DNA of 8,640 nt from CAZPMO01 sp964587515 (lineage in GTDB: Bacteria; Pseudomonadota; Alphaproteobacteria; MPNO01): positions 1 through 8,640 of the forward strand of contig CAZPMO010000197.1 in the NCBI GenBank assembly GCA_964587515.1. Direction: 5' to 3'. The first letter of the stretch is position 1; the number at the start of each line of letters is the position of its first letter. The notes beneath the pieces were generated by a model. It worked only from the letters and a program-made list of their open reading frames with translations, had not been told where the DNA came from and did no database searches. Positions 1 through 6,352 of this stretch are shown one piece after another. The position numbers were made by a program, and so were the translations under genes.

Positions 1-190
1 TCAGGCAGGCGCAAACCAGCTTGCCGTCGACCAGCACACTGCATGCCCCGCAATCGCCGGTGCCGCAGCCTTCCTTGGTGCCGGTCAGGCGCAACTCGTC
101 GCGCAGAATGTCGAGCAATGTCTGGGTCGAATCGCACAGGAACTCCACATCGTCGCCATTGACCTCGGTGGTTACGTGGTGCTTCGCCAT
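1..190 (-). CDS. coxS: 2Fe-2S subunit of a xanthine dehydrogenase/CO dehydrogenase-type molybdenum hydroxylase (partial)
   Basis: This is the iron-sulfur electron-transfer subunit of a three-subunit molybdenum hydroxylase. It passes electrons from the Mo centre in the large subunit to FAD in the medium subunit, in the cytoplasm. The gene runs off the left edge, leaving 63 N-terminal residues. They form the plant-type ferredoxin domain: GCGTGDCGAC at 41-50 supplies Cys42, Cys47 and Cys50, and Cys62 in VCACL is the likely fourth ligand. The second, C-terminal 2Fe-2S domain (about 90 more residues in this family) lies outside the window. The ATG overlaps the TGA of the upstream FAD-subunit gene as TGATG, so the two are translationally coupled. 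The substrate cannot be inferred; family members act on CO, purines, nicotinate, isoquinoline, aldehydes and others. The symbol names the family, not a CO-oxidising role. The family call is secure. Confidence 0.93.
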   Translation of the reverse strand, partial: MAKHHVTTEVNGDDVEFLCDSTQTLLDILRDELRLTGTKEGCGTGDCGACSVLVDGKLVCACL

Positions 191-1059
191 CAGCCCTGCC
201 TCGCCCGTTCCAGTGCGATCGCGGCCGCGCGCCGCGCGAGCACGCCCGCGACCTTGATCCGATATTCCTTGGTGCCCCGCTTGTCGTCGATCGGCTGGCA
301 GGCCGCGCTCGCGGCCTCGGCCATACGTTCAAGGGCGGCATCGTCGCAGGTCGTGCCCACCAGTGCGTCTCCGGCCTCCGGGACCAGCAGCGCCCGCGCC
401 GCCACCGCGCCGAGCACCACCCGCGCGCCGCTGCATGTGCCGGCTTCGTCCAACATCAGGTTCACGCCAACGCCGACCACCGCGATATCCATCTCGGTTC
501 GGGGCGTGAAACGCAGATAGGCATCGCCCGATTGCGCCGGGCGCGCCGGCATCAGGAACGAGGCGACGATTTCACCCTTGGCCAGTGAAGTCTGACCTGG
601 GCCGGTCGCGATATCGTCGACCGGCGCCTGGCGTCGCCCGTCGGGGCCGACGATGCTGGCGATGGCGCCCGCAGCCATCATCGGCGGCACGCTGTCGGCG
701 GCCGGCGAGGCGTTACAGAGATTGCCGCCGATCGTCGCTCGTCCCTTGACCTGGATCGATCCGATCAGCTTGACCCCATCGATCACGCCCGGCCATGCCT
801 TCGCGAAACCCTCATGGTCCATCAGGTCCATGCCGGTGACCGCCGCGCCGATGCGAAAGCCGCCATTCTCGGTGTCGATGGCCTGCATTTCCGAAATATT
901 CTTGATGTCGACCACCAGATCGGGCGCGATCATTTCAGCGCGAAGCTGCACCAGCAGATCGGTGCCGCCCGCCAGCACGCGCCCGACGCCGTCCTCGCCG
1001 GCGAGCAGGGCAATCGCGGTATCCAGTGATTCCGGCGCCTCGTAGCGCATCTCGTCCAT
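190..1059 (-). CDS. coxM: FAD-binding medium subunit of the same molybdenum hydroxylase
   Basis: This 289-residue protein binds FAD and carries electrons from the 2Fe-2S subunit towards the final acceptor. Both family FAD signatures are present: AGGTDLL at 30-36 and TIGGNLCNASPAAD at 109-122. The C-terminal CO_deh_flav_C region ends with the typical RGTKEYRIKVAGVLARR stretch (261-277). The length is normal for the family (about 260-300). I chose ATG 1059, not an in-frame ATG at 1116, because AGGGGG sits six bases before 1059 and the protein then starts directly on the conserved region (MRYEAPESLDTAIALL). The last base of the stop codon is also the first base of the 2Fe-2S subunit gene. The order medium-small fits coxM-coxS-coxL operons, so the large subunit is expected beyond the left edge. 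No residue looks damaged. Confidence 0.93.
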   Translation of the reverse strand: MDEMRYEAPESLDTAIALLAGEDGVGRVLAGGTDLLVQLRAEMIAPDLVVDIKNISEMQAIDTENGGFRIGAAVTGMDLMDHEGFAKAWPGVIDGVKLIGSIQVKGRATIGGNLCNASPAADSVPPMMAAGAIASIVGPDGRRQAPVDDIATGPGQTSLAKGEIVASFLMPARPAQSGDAYLRFTPRTEMDIAVVGVGVNLMLDEAGTCSGARVVLGAVAARALLVPEAGDALVGTTCDDAALERMAEAASAACQPIDDKRGTKEYRIKVAGVLARRAAAIALERARQG

Positions 1060-1065
1060 CGATAT

Positions 1066-1071
1066 CCCCCT
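1066..1071 (-). promoter_or_regulatory. Ribosome binding site of the coxM-like gene
   Basis: AGGGGG on the minus strand lies six bases before ATG 1059. It decides the start of the FAD-subunit gene against the longer reading from 1116, which has no comparable site and would add 19 residues of no family resemblance. Confidence 0.7.
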
Positions 1072-1132
1072 GTCGCCGATTGTCCCGGCGGTCCCCCGAC
1101 CCATCGATCGCATCATGGCCCTTCGCGAAAGA

Positions 1133-1162
1133 TTGATCCAGTCGCATTGTGTGCCCGATTAT
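1133..1162 (+). promoter_or_regulatory. Candidate sigma-70 promoter of the acyl-CoA synthetase gene
   Basis: TTGATC (1133-1138) and GATTAT (1157-1162) are separated by 18 bases; each matches the sigma-70 consensus at four of six positions. Transcription would start near 1169, giving a leader of about 35 bases before ATG 1203. The same stretch read on the minus strand contains GATAAT (1163-1158), a five-of-six -10 box that might serve the divergent coxM-like gene, but no good -35 box accompanies it. This is a pattern match only, without start-site data. Confidence 0.3.
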
Positions 1163-1195
1163 CCTTGTCCCCGTCCGGTCATCGCGAACACAATG
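1145..1195. repeat. Inverted repeat in the coxM/acyl-CoA synthetase divergent region
   Basis: CATTGTGT (1145-1152) and ACACAATG (1188-1195) are perfect 8-base inverted arms separated by 35 bases. The left arm lies between the candidate -35 and -10 boxes of the synthetase promoter, and the right arm touches its GGAG ribosome binding site. The arms could be paired operator half-sites or, if transcription starts further upstream, a leader hairpin. An 8-base match in a region this size can also arise by chance. Confidence 0.3.
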
Positions 1196-1198
1196 GAG
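1195..1198 (+). promoter_or_regulatory. Ribosome binding site of the acyl-CoA synthetase gene
   Basis: GGAG lies four bases before ATG 1203. It supports that start over an in-frame GTG at 1149, whose extra 18 residues would begin inside the candidate promoter. Confidence 0.55.
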
Positions 1199-1202
1199 CG
1201 CG

Positions 1203-2729
1203 ATGTCCGAAACGGTCCTGCCCAGAACCTTCATGCCGGTCACGGTGAATAGTGGCCCGATCGCGGCCGCCGCGCGCGCGCCCGGAAAGATCGCGATCAC
1301 CGAAGGCGGCCGCGAGCTGAGCTATGCCGACCTCGCCACGCGAATTGGCAAGGTTGGCGCCGCCGCGCTTGGTGGACTTGGGCTTTCGTCCGGCGATCGC
1401 GTGGCTTTGGTGGCGTCCAACCGGCTCGAATATATAGAGATCGTGTGCGGCCTGTCCTCGGTCGGAATTCCGGTGGTGACGATCAGCCCGCGCCTGACGC
1501 CGGAAGAGGTCCGATTCATCTGCGAGGACGCCGGTGTGAAGGCGCTGATCGTCGATCCGGCGTGGGAAGAGGCATCACGTGACGCCAAGCTCGTCGCCGA
1601 CACATCCCTGATGGTCATCGACGACCGTTATGAAGACTGGCTCGGCGCGGCGCATCCCGGGGCCGAACAGCCCCGGCCCGCCGAATGGGAGACATTCGCA
1701 ATTCCCTATACCTCGGGGACCACCGGCAATCCCAAGGGCGTCCTTCTGTCGCATCGATCGCGGGTGCTGACGTTTTTCGCCATGGCGCAGGAATATGGCT
1801 GCTATTCGTCCGATGACCGCCACCTTGCGATCGCGCCGCTCTATCACGGCGCCGGGTTCGCATTCGCCATGGCGGCGGTGTTCTTCGGCGGAACGTGCAA
1901 TATCCTGCGGGAATTCGACGCCGAGGCGACGCTCGCCGCGCTCGGCAAGGGCGGCGTCACGGGCACGCTGATGGTGCCCACCCATTTCAACGCTATCTTC
2001 GCGCTGGAAGAGCGCGTGCGCGCGCGGTATCGGCCGAGCGGCATGAACGCGCTGGTCTCGAACGCCGCCGCGTTACCCCAGGCCACCAAGGAAAAGATCG
2101 TCGGGTATTTCGGCGAAGGGCTGCTGCACGAGACCTATGGGTCGACCGAGGCCGGGTGCGTCGCCAATCTGCGCCCCGCGGACCAGCTCGCCAAGCAGGG
2201 TTGCGTCGGCCTGCCTTACCCATGCACCCAGGTCCGCCTGCTCGATGACGACGGGAACGAGGTCGGCGTGGGCGAGACGGGCGAGTTGTTTTCGCAATCG
2301 CCGTATCTGTTCAACGGGTATTGGCGGCGTCCGGCGGAGACCGAGGCGGCGCTTGACGGCGACTGGTGTACGGTGGGCGACCTCGCGCGGCGCGACGAAG
2401 ACGGCTATCTCTATATCGTCGACCGCAAGAACGACATGATCGTCTCGGGCGGCATCAACATATTTCCGCGCGAGATCGAGGAGGTGCTCCACACCAGCGA
2501 CGCGGTCCGCGAGGCCGCCGTGGTTGGGTTTCCGGATCCGCACTGGGGCGAAGCGGTCCGCGCCTTCGTGGTGTTGAACGCGGACGCCGAGGCCGCGGGC
2601 GAGGCGCTGATCGCGCACTGCCGCACCCAACTGGCGGGCTATAAGGTGCCGAAGGAGATATCGTTTATCGACGCGCTGCCGCGCAATGCGGCCGGCAAGG
2701 TATTGCGCCGCGCGTTGCGGGACCGGTGA
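1203..2729 (+). CDS. ANL-superfamily acyl/aryl-CoA synthetase (AMP-forming ligase)
   Basis: This 508-residue protein activates a carboxylic acid with ATP to an acyl-AMP and transfers it to coenzyme A. All core motifs look intact: the P-loop YTSGTTGNPKGVLLSH at 169-184; the A5 motif HETYGSTEAG at 309-318; GDLARRDEDGYLYIVDRKND at 392-411 with the ribose-binding Asp393; the hinge and CoA-tunnel region SGGINIFPREIEEVL at 415-429; and the A10 motif PRNAAGKVLRR at 493-503 with the catalytic Lys499. The length is typical. The substrate is unresolved: medium-chain, long-chain, cyclohexanecarboxylic and aromatic acid ligases share these motifs. The gene is divergent from the molybdenum hydroxylase operon, with 143 bases between the start codons. 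An in-frame GTG at 1149 was rejected as start because it lacks a ribosome binding site and lies in the promoter region. A role in CoA activation of a catabolic intermediate is inferred from context. Confidence 0.93.
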   Translation: MSETVLPRTFMPVTVNSGPIAAAARAPGKIAITEGGRELSYADLATRIGKVGAAALGGLGLSSGDRVALVASNRLEYIEIVCGLSSVGIPVVTISPRLTPEEVRFICEDAGVKALIVDPAWEEASRDAKLVADTSLMVIDDRYEDWLGAAHPGAEQPRPAEWETFAIPYTSGTTGNPKGVLLSHRSRVLTFFAMAQEYGCYSSDDRHLAIAPLYHGAGFAFAMAAVFFGGTCNILREFDAEATLAALGKGGVTGTLMVPTHFNAIFALEERVRARYRPSGMNALVSNAAALPQATKEKIVGYFGEGLLHETYGSTEAGCVANLRPADQLAKQGCVGLPYPCTQVRLLDDDGNEVGVGETGELFSQSPYLFNGYWRRPAETEAALDGDWCTVGDLARRDEDGYLYIVDRKNDMIVSGGINIFPREIEEVLHTSDAVREAAVVGFPDPHWGEAVRAFVVLNADAEAAGEALIAHCRTQLAGYKVPKEISFIDALPRNAAGKVLRRALRDR

Positions 2730-2752
2730 CCACCTATGGTTTCAATCGGCGA

Positions 2753-2778
2753 TTAACTGTTAAGCTGGCTTCCGCCAG
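2753..2778. repeat. Small palindrome and adjacent hairpin upstream of the DUF3891 gene
   Basis: TTAACTGTTAA (2753-2763) is an odd palindrome with 5-base arms. It is followed at once by a 5-base stem, CTGGC/GCCAG, with a TTCC loop (2765-2778). No T-run follows, so this is not a convincing terminator for the upstream ligase. It may be an operator or a leader structure for the next gene, or chance. Confidence 0.25.
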
Positions 2779-2805
2779 GTTCACGAGGATGGGGAGACAC
2801 TGGAA

Positions 2806-3648
2806 ATGATGGTTCAGAACGCGCCCGACGGCGCACCGCATTTCGTTTCGACCATGATCGAGCATAACGATCTTTGCGAGCAATTCGCACGCGCCTTCGG
2901 GAACGAAATCTTCGACCGTCCCGAACCCTATGACGAAACGGTTTACATCATCGGCCATCATGATCGCGGCTGGGACGAGGCCGACGAAAAATCCGCGCTT
3001 GACCCCGGGACCGGATTGCCGGCCGGGCTCGGCGGCGGGCCTATCGACGTCGCCGTCGCCACCAGCAGCAAATCGCCCGACTTCAACGAGCGTCGTCACC
3101 TGTATTGCGGCCTGCTGTCCAGCATGCACAGCTGGGGCCTCTATAATGAACGTTACGGCTATTCCGAGTTCAAGGTGCGCGCCGGCGGCGGCTTGTCGGT
3201 GCCGATCTTCGAATCCTACGCCACCGAGACCCGCGCCATGCTGGACGCCGAACTGGCGCGGCAGGAACGGCTGAAGGCTGCGCTGGCCGCCGATCCCGCG
3301 ACGGCTCCCTGGGTCACGGAAAAATGCCTGACGCGAAACTATAAGCTGTTGCAGTTTTTCGACACGCTGGCGCTTTATTTCAACATCCGCCATGAAAGCG
3401 AGCGCGGCGTGGAAGTCTATGTCCATGTGCCGAAGAACGAGGATGAGGATGCCACGGTGACGCTGACCCCGAAGGGCGACGGCGTCTATCATCTCGATCC
3501 GTTCCCGTTCGCGGGCGACCGGCTCGAGGTCGCGTGCGGCGGACGCTATGTCAGCCCGGTTTCGGACGAAGATATCCCGGACGGCATGGGGGCCATGTTG
3601 CGCGCGCTGCCCACCGACGCCCAGACCCACATCTTCGTCGCCGCCTGA
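2806..3648 (+). CDS. DUF3891 family protein
   Basis: This 280-residue soluble protein has no signal peptide or membrane segment. I recognise DUF3891 from the HHDRGWDE block (51-58), the following proline/glycine-rich segment, and the RRHLYCGLLSSMHSWGLYNERYG block (96-118). The family has no established function. Possible metal ligands occur in helical contexts: His20 (IEHN), His51/His52-Asp53, His98, His108 and Asp187 (FFDTLALYFN). This spacing resembles the H...HD...D pattern of HD-domain phosphohydrolases, but that is my inference. The C-terminal third (from about 200) looks beta-rich. Two adjacent ATGs open the frame; GGGGAGA eight bases before the first supports 2806. The gene follows the CoA ligase by 76 bases on the same strand. 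It may be co-transcribed, although a palindrome and hairpin lie between them. The family call is good; the function is unknown. Confidence 0.82.
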   Translation: MMVQNAPDGAPHFVSTMIEHNDLCEQFARAFGNEIFDRPEPYDETVYIIGHHDRGWDEADEKSALDPGTGLPAGLGGGPIDVAVATSSKSPDFNERRHLYCGLLSSMHSWGLYNERYGYSEFKVRAGGGLSVPIFESYATETRAMLDAELARQERLKAALAADPATAPWVTEKCLTRNYKLLQFFDTLALYFNIRHESERGVEVYVHVPKNEDEDATVTLTPKGDGVYHLDPFPFAGDRLEVACGGRYVSPVSDEDIPDGMGAMLRALPTDAQTHIFVAA

Positions 3649-3652
3649 GATT

Positions 3653-3669
3653 TAATCGACGCGTAATCG
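3653..3669. repeat. Direct repeat TAATCG spaced one helical turn
   Basis: TAATCG occurs at 3653-3658 and again at 3664-3669, an 11-base period. It lies between the DUF3891 stop and the next gene's ATG at 3704. Tandem half-sites one turn apart are common for response regulators, but six-base repeats are short and may be chance. Confidence 0.15.
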
Positions 3670-3703
3670 TTTTCGGAGAGATTTACCGCCGTTCCGATAA
3701 ACC

Positions 3704-4243
3704 ATGCCGGAGAGTTCCAAGATAGCAATTCCCGTGACCCCCTTATCGCGCCGACGCATGTTAACCGTCGGATTTGTCGCCATAGCGATCGCCCTGCCGG
3801 CGAGCGCCGCGGCATCCACATCCAAATCGATCCTCGGCGGTTTAAGCGCCGAGGCGAAAACCGTCATCGGGGCAGTTGCCGCCAAATCGGGAAGCGACTG
3901 GATGAAATTCTGCTCGCAAGGCCCATCCGGCATCCAGACCGCGGTGACCAAAGCCGCCATCGACGTCGCCACCAAGGGGCTGGTCGACCGGAACAAGGTG
4001 ATGGGGGCGAGCACGGAAGCAATGCCCTATTTTCAGGCCCATTGCACCGAAATCCGTGTTGCCGCCGCGACTTCGAAATCGGGCGGCGGCGGGTCACCGG
4101 CGGCAGGCGGCCACGACCAATCCGAGGCGATCCTGAAGATCATCGGAGAAGACGGGCGCGCCATTATTGCGGCGGCCAACAAGCGGATGGCGACGAAACT
4201 CGCCGATTTCAATTGGCGAATAAGCGTACGCAGCTTGCCGTGA
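3704..4243 (+). CDS. Exported protein with Tat-like signal peptide, unrecognised family; 3' end probably lost
   Basis: I do not recognise this 179-residue product. Residues 1-37 form a signal peptide: SRRRMLT (15-21) fits the twin-arginine pattern, a hydrophobic core (VGFVAIAIALPA) follows, and PASA/AAS is a likely cleavage site near 35. The mature part is mostly alpha-helical, with Cys70 and Cys114 as a possible disulfide pair, then a glycine-rich linker (SKSGGGGSPAAGG, 124-136) and a final helix. Codon use is coding-like up to about codon 168 (KLAD). The last 10-11 residues (NWRISVRSLP) read antisense through what looks like genuine sequence of the convergent TPR/CHAT gene, so the natural C terminus seems to be missing. 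A stop codon two codons upstream makes 3704 the first possible ATG, but no good ribosome binding site precedes it (GGAGAG is 23 bases away), so the start is uncertain. Confidence 0.6.
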   Translation: MPESSKIAIPVTPLSRRRMLTVGFVAIAIALPASAAASTSKSILGGLSAEAKTVIGAVAAKSGSDWMKFCSQGPSGIQTAVTKAAIDVATKGLVDRNKVMGASTEAMPYFQAHCTEIRVAAATSKSGGGGSPAAGGHDQSEAILKIIGEDGRAIIAAANKRMATKLADFNWRISVRSLP

Positions 4244-5937
4244 CCCGCCGAAAGCGAACGAATCTCGGCCTTATCCCGCGAAATCAGCAACAACCGCACC
4301 GGATCATTGGCGCGGGACGGCAGCCCATAGGCCATTACCTCGCCGTCGCCGAGCGCCTTTCGGATATCGGCAAGCTCGTAATGCCGGATTGAGACCACGT
4401 CGGCGAGATCGGGATCGCGCTCCCTCAGCTGTTTGGTGAGTTCGCGCCGGCGCGCGACAAGCGCAGCCTGAGCCTTGCGGTCGGCCGAGCTCGCGCCCCG
4501 GGGCGCCGCCGCCAGCAGACGCGCGCGGCGCAACGCAGCATCGATTTTCTGGATTGCATCGGTCAAGTCGGCTTCGCGCCGGGTCGCGACCGCGCGATCG
4601 GCCAGCATATCGACAAAAGCGCGCGCCCTGCCGCGCTCCAGATCACGGAACACTGTAGTCACGTCACCGCGCGCGATCGCGAAATTCGCGAGACGGTAGG
4701 TGACGTCGTCCTTGCCCATGCCGAAGCGCCGCTTGGCGCGGTCGGTCGCCAACGCGCCGGAGGCCGCCTCGATCGCCGCCTGCGCGCGGCGGAAAGCCGC
4801 CTCGGACTCGGCTTTTTTTCCGTCCTGAAACAGCACCTCGCCACGCAACGCTTCGACGCGCCAGACGATGTCGGGCAAACCCAGACGGGCGGCCGCATCG
4901 GCGGCCCGTTCGGCTCGGACTACCGCCTCATTGAGAAAGCCGCCCCCCATCAACGCCTGGGCGTGAATCGCATCGACCACGACTTTTGGAGTGGCGAAGC
5001 CGATCGCATCCAGCAATACGCGCGCCGCCTCGAACATTTTTTCGGCCGTGACCCGGTCTTTTTTCACCACCAGCCGCGCCGCGCCCAGCGAGGCGAGATT
5101 GGTCGCGCGGCCGTAATAGCCGTCGGCGTGGAGCGGCACGATCAGGCTGTATAGCGGATGCTCGGCGACCGCGAACACGTCCGCCGCACGCGCCTCGGCG
5201 CGTTCGGCCCAGGGCAGGGCGGCGGCGAAATCTTCCTGCAGCAGATGTACGGCGGCGAGCACGCCATAGGCTCTGAGTTGCGCCGTGGTCAGGTTGAAGA
5301 GCCGGCCCAAATCAGCGGGCATTGTGGTAAAGCTTGTCGGCATCCGCCATGCGCGCGTCGCCACGGCGACACGGGCGAGGTCGACGATCGCCGCCTCGTA
5401 ATCACCGGCCCACGTGCGCGCCTCGCCCCGCAGAGCACGACTGTTGACGTTGGCGCCGAACACCGAAATTTCGAATTTCGCGGCGCGAAGGAGTTCCTTC
5501 TCGGCGGCGTCGAAGCGACCGACCATGATCAGTACCTGGGTGCGCAGCATCGAGATTTCGAATTCCGCGCGCGCGTTACCACCGGCCGCCGCGCCGGCCT
5601 TCTCCAGCGCGGTCAGCGCGGCCCGGGAATCGCCCTTCAGATAGGCATCGAACGCGCGGGCCATATCGGTGGTCACCGTGACGCCGTATGAAGTGATCTC
5701 GCCTTCGCGCGGCGCATGCGCCTTGCGTTTGGGCCCTGCCGGGGCGGGCGCAGGCACCACTGGCGCGCGCGACATCTCGGCAAAGACCGCACGTTCCTTG
5801 GCGTTGAGATCGACATCATCACCGAGCGGCGGAATCGCCGGAACCGGCACTGTCGGAACCGGCATTTTCGAAGCCAGCGCAGAAGCGCACGGCATCATCA
5901 AAACAAGAAATACCGACAGCCCGATACGCCCGATCAT
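4033..5937 (-). CDS. Exported TPR protein with truncated CHAT (caspase-like) domain, probable remnant
   Basis: The open frame encodes 634 residues. Residues 1-22 form a signal peptide (cleavage near ALA/SK), so it acts outside the cytoplasm. A proline-rich linker follows (25-67), then helical tetratricopeptide-like repeats (about 86-445) such as GDSRAALTALEKAG and GRFDAAEKELLRAAK. The block VFRDLERGRARAFVDMLADRA (429-449) is typical just before CHAT domains. The CHAT domain opens around 527-576 (ALGDGEVMAYGLP, then RLLLISRDKAEIRSL). After residue 580 the frame runs antisense through the convergent small gene, and the last 54 residues show no CHAT features. The catalytic His and Cys blocks and about 200 further residues expected in the family are missing, so protease activity is unlikely. 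The start is firm: GGAGG lies six bases before ATG 5937. It could be a pseudogene, or a gene kept for its TPR part. It lies 77 bases downstream of the TfoX-like gene on the same strand. Confidence 0.72.
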   Translation of the reverse strand: MIGRIGLSVFLVLMMPCASALASKMPVPTVPVPAIPPLGDDVDLNAKERAVFAEMSRAPVVPAPAPAGPKRKAHAPREGEITSYGVTVTTDMARAFDAYLKGDSRAALTALEKAGAAAGGNARAEFEISMLRTQVLIMVGRFDAAEKELLRAAKFEISVFGANVNSRALRGEARTWAGDYEAAIVDLARVAVATRAWRMPTSFTTMPADLGRLFNLTTAQLRAYGVLAAVHLLQEDFAAALPWAERAEARAADVFAVAEHPLYSLIVPLHADGYYGRATNLASLGAARLVVKKDRVTAEKMFEAARVLLDAIGFATPKVVVDAIHAQALMGGGFLNEAVVRAERAADAAARLGLPDIVWRVEALRGEVLFQDGKKAESEAAFRRAQAAIEAASGALATDRAKRRFGMGKDDVTYRLANFAIARGDVTTVFRDLERGRARAFVDMLADRAVATRREADLTDAIQKIDAALRRARLLAAAPRGASSADRKAQAALVARRRELTKQLRERDPDLADVVSIRHYELADIRKALGDGEVMAYGLPSRANDPVRLLLISRDKAEIRSLSAGHGKLRTLIRQLKSASFVAIRLLAAAIMARPSSPMIFRIASDWSWPPAAGDPPPPDFEVAAATRISVQWA

Positions 5938-6014
5938 CTTCGACCTCCGCCCAGTGTATTACCGACGCGCATGGTCTTCGCGTCCCGTTAAAAAACCGTT
6001 CAGCCGGGTCCGAA

Positions 6015-6344
6015 TCATTTCGCGGGCAGATCCTCCGCGAAAGCGTGCGCTCGCATGATCCAGCCCCGCAGCGTGTCTTCGGTTTCGATCCCCGCCGCGC
6101 CGACGTAAATCATGCTCTTCATAGGACGACCCGTGAAATCCATCGCGCGCGCATGGGGTTCCGTCAGGGCCGCCGCCGCTCCCTCATTGCCGAGGCGCAG
6201 CATGATTTCGCTCTCCTGCACGCCGCAGCACATGTTGCCGTTCACCATGAAGGCGAGGCCGCCGAACATCTTGCGCTCCGTGACCCCGTCATGGACCTGG
6301 AGTATCCGCCGAATTCGCTCCGCGAGTGCTTCATCAAAGGCCAT
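6015..6344 (-). CDS. TfoX N-terminal domain protein
   Basis: This small cytoplasmic protein (109 residues) consists of one TfoX N-terminal domain. The family signature is RKMFGGLAFMVNGNMCCGV (24-42), followed by LRLGNEG and a C-terminal helical part with GRPMKSMIYV (72-81). Stand-alone proteins of this kind are common in proteobacteria and mostly uncharacterised. The competence regulator TfoX/Sxy of gammaproteobacteria has an additional C-terminal domain that is absent here, so a competence role should not be assumed. The ATG lies eight bases after the stop of the upstream flavin monooxygenase gene. The only purine-rich site (GGGGGA) lies in that gene's last codons, about 12 bases away, so translational coupling is likely. 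The length is normal. Confidence 0.88.
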   Translation of the reverse strand: MAFDEALAERIRRILQVHDGVTERKMFGGLAFMVNGNMCCGVQESEIMLRLGNEGAAAALTEPHARAMDFTGRPMKSMIYVGAAGIETEDTLRGWIMRAHAFAEDLPAK

Positions 6345-6352
6345 GGTGGTTT

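Noticed and set aside
1074..1090. Hairpin CGCCG/CGGCG in the coxM leader
   Set aside because: A 5-base GC stem with a 7-base loop is expected often at this GC content, and it leaves the ribosome binding site free.
1149..1202. N-terminal extension of the CoA synthetase from GTG 1149
   Set aside because: No ribosome binding site, overlaps the candidate promoter, and adds residues unlike the family; GGAG before ATG 1203 is better.
2073..2630. 185-residue open frame on the minus strand
   Set aside because: Antisense to the conserved A5-A8 region of the CoA synthetase.
2734..3630. 298-residue open frame on the minus strand
   Set aside because: It lies antisense to the DUF3891 gene and is kept open by high GC. 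Its product is low-complexity in Arg, Val and Ala, with no family features and no ribosome binding site.
3652..4014. Minus-strand frame examined as a possible continuation of the CHAT domain
   Set aside because: It shows no CHAT blocks and is antisense to the coding-like small exported protein, so the missing CHAT half has not merely shifted frame.
5990..6010. T6 run on the minus strand after the TfoX-like gene, considered as an intrinsic terminator
   Set aside because: The sequence before the T-run can form only a stem of about 3 base pairs (CCG/CGG), too weak to call.
6015..6344. Competence regulator assignment (tfoX/sxy) for the small protein
   Set aside because: Only the N-terminal domain is present; single-domain members are widespread and not tied to competence.
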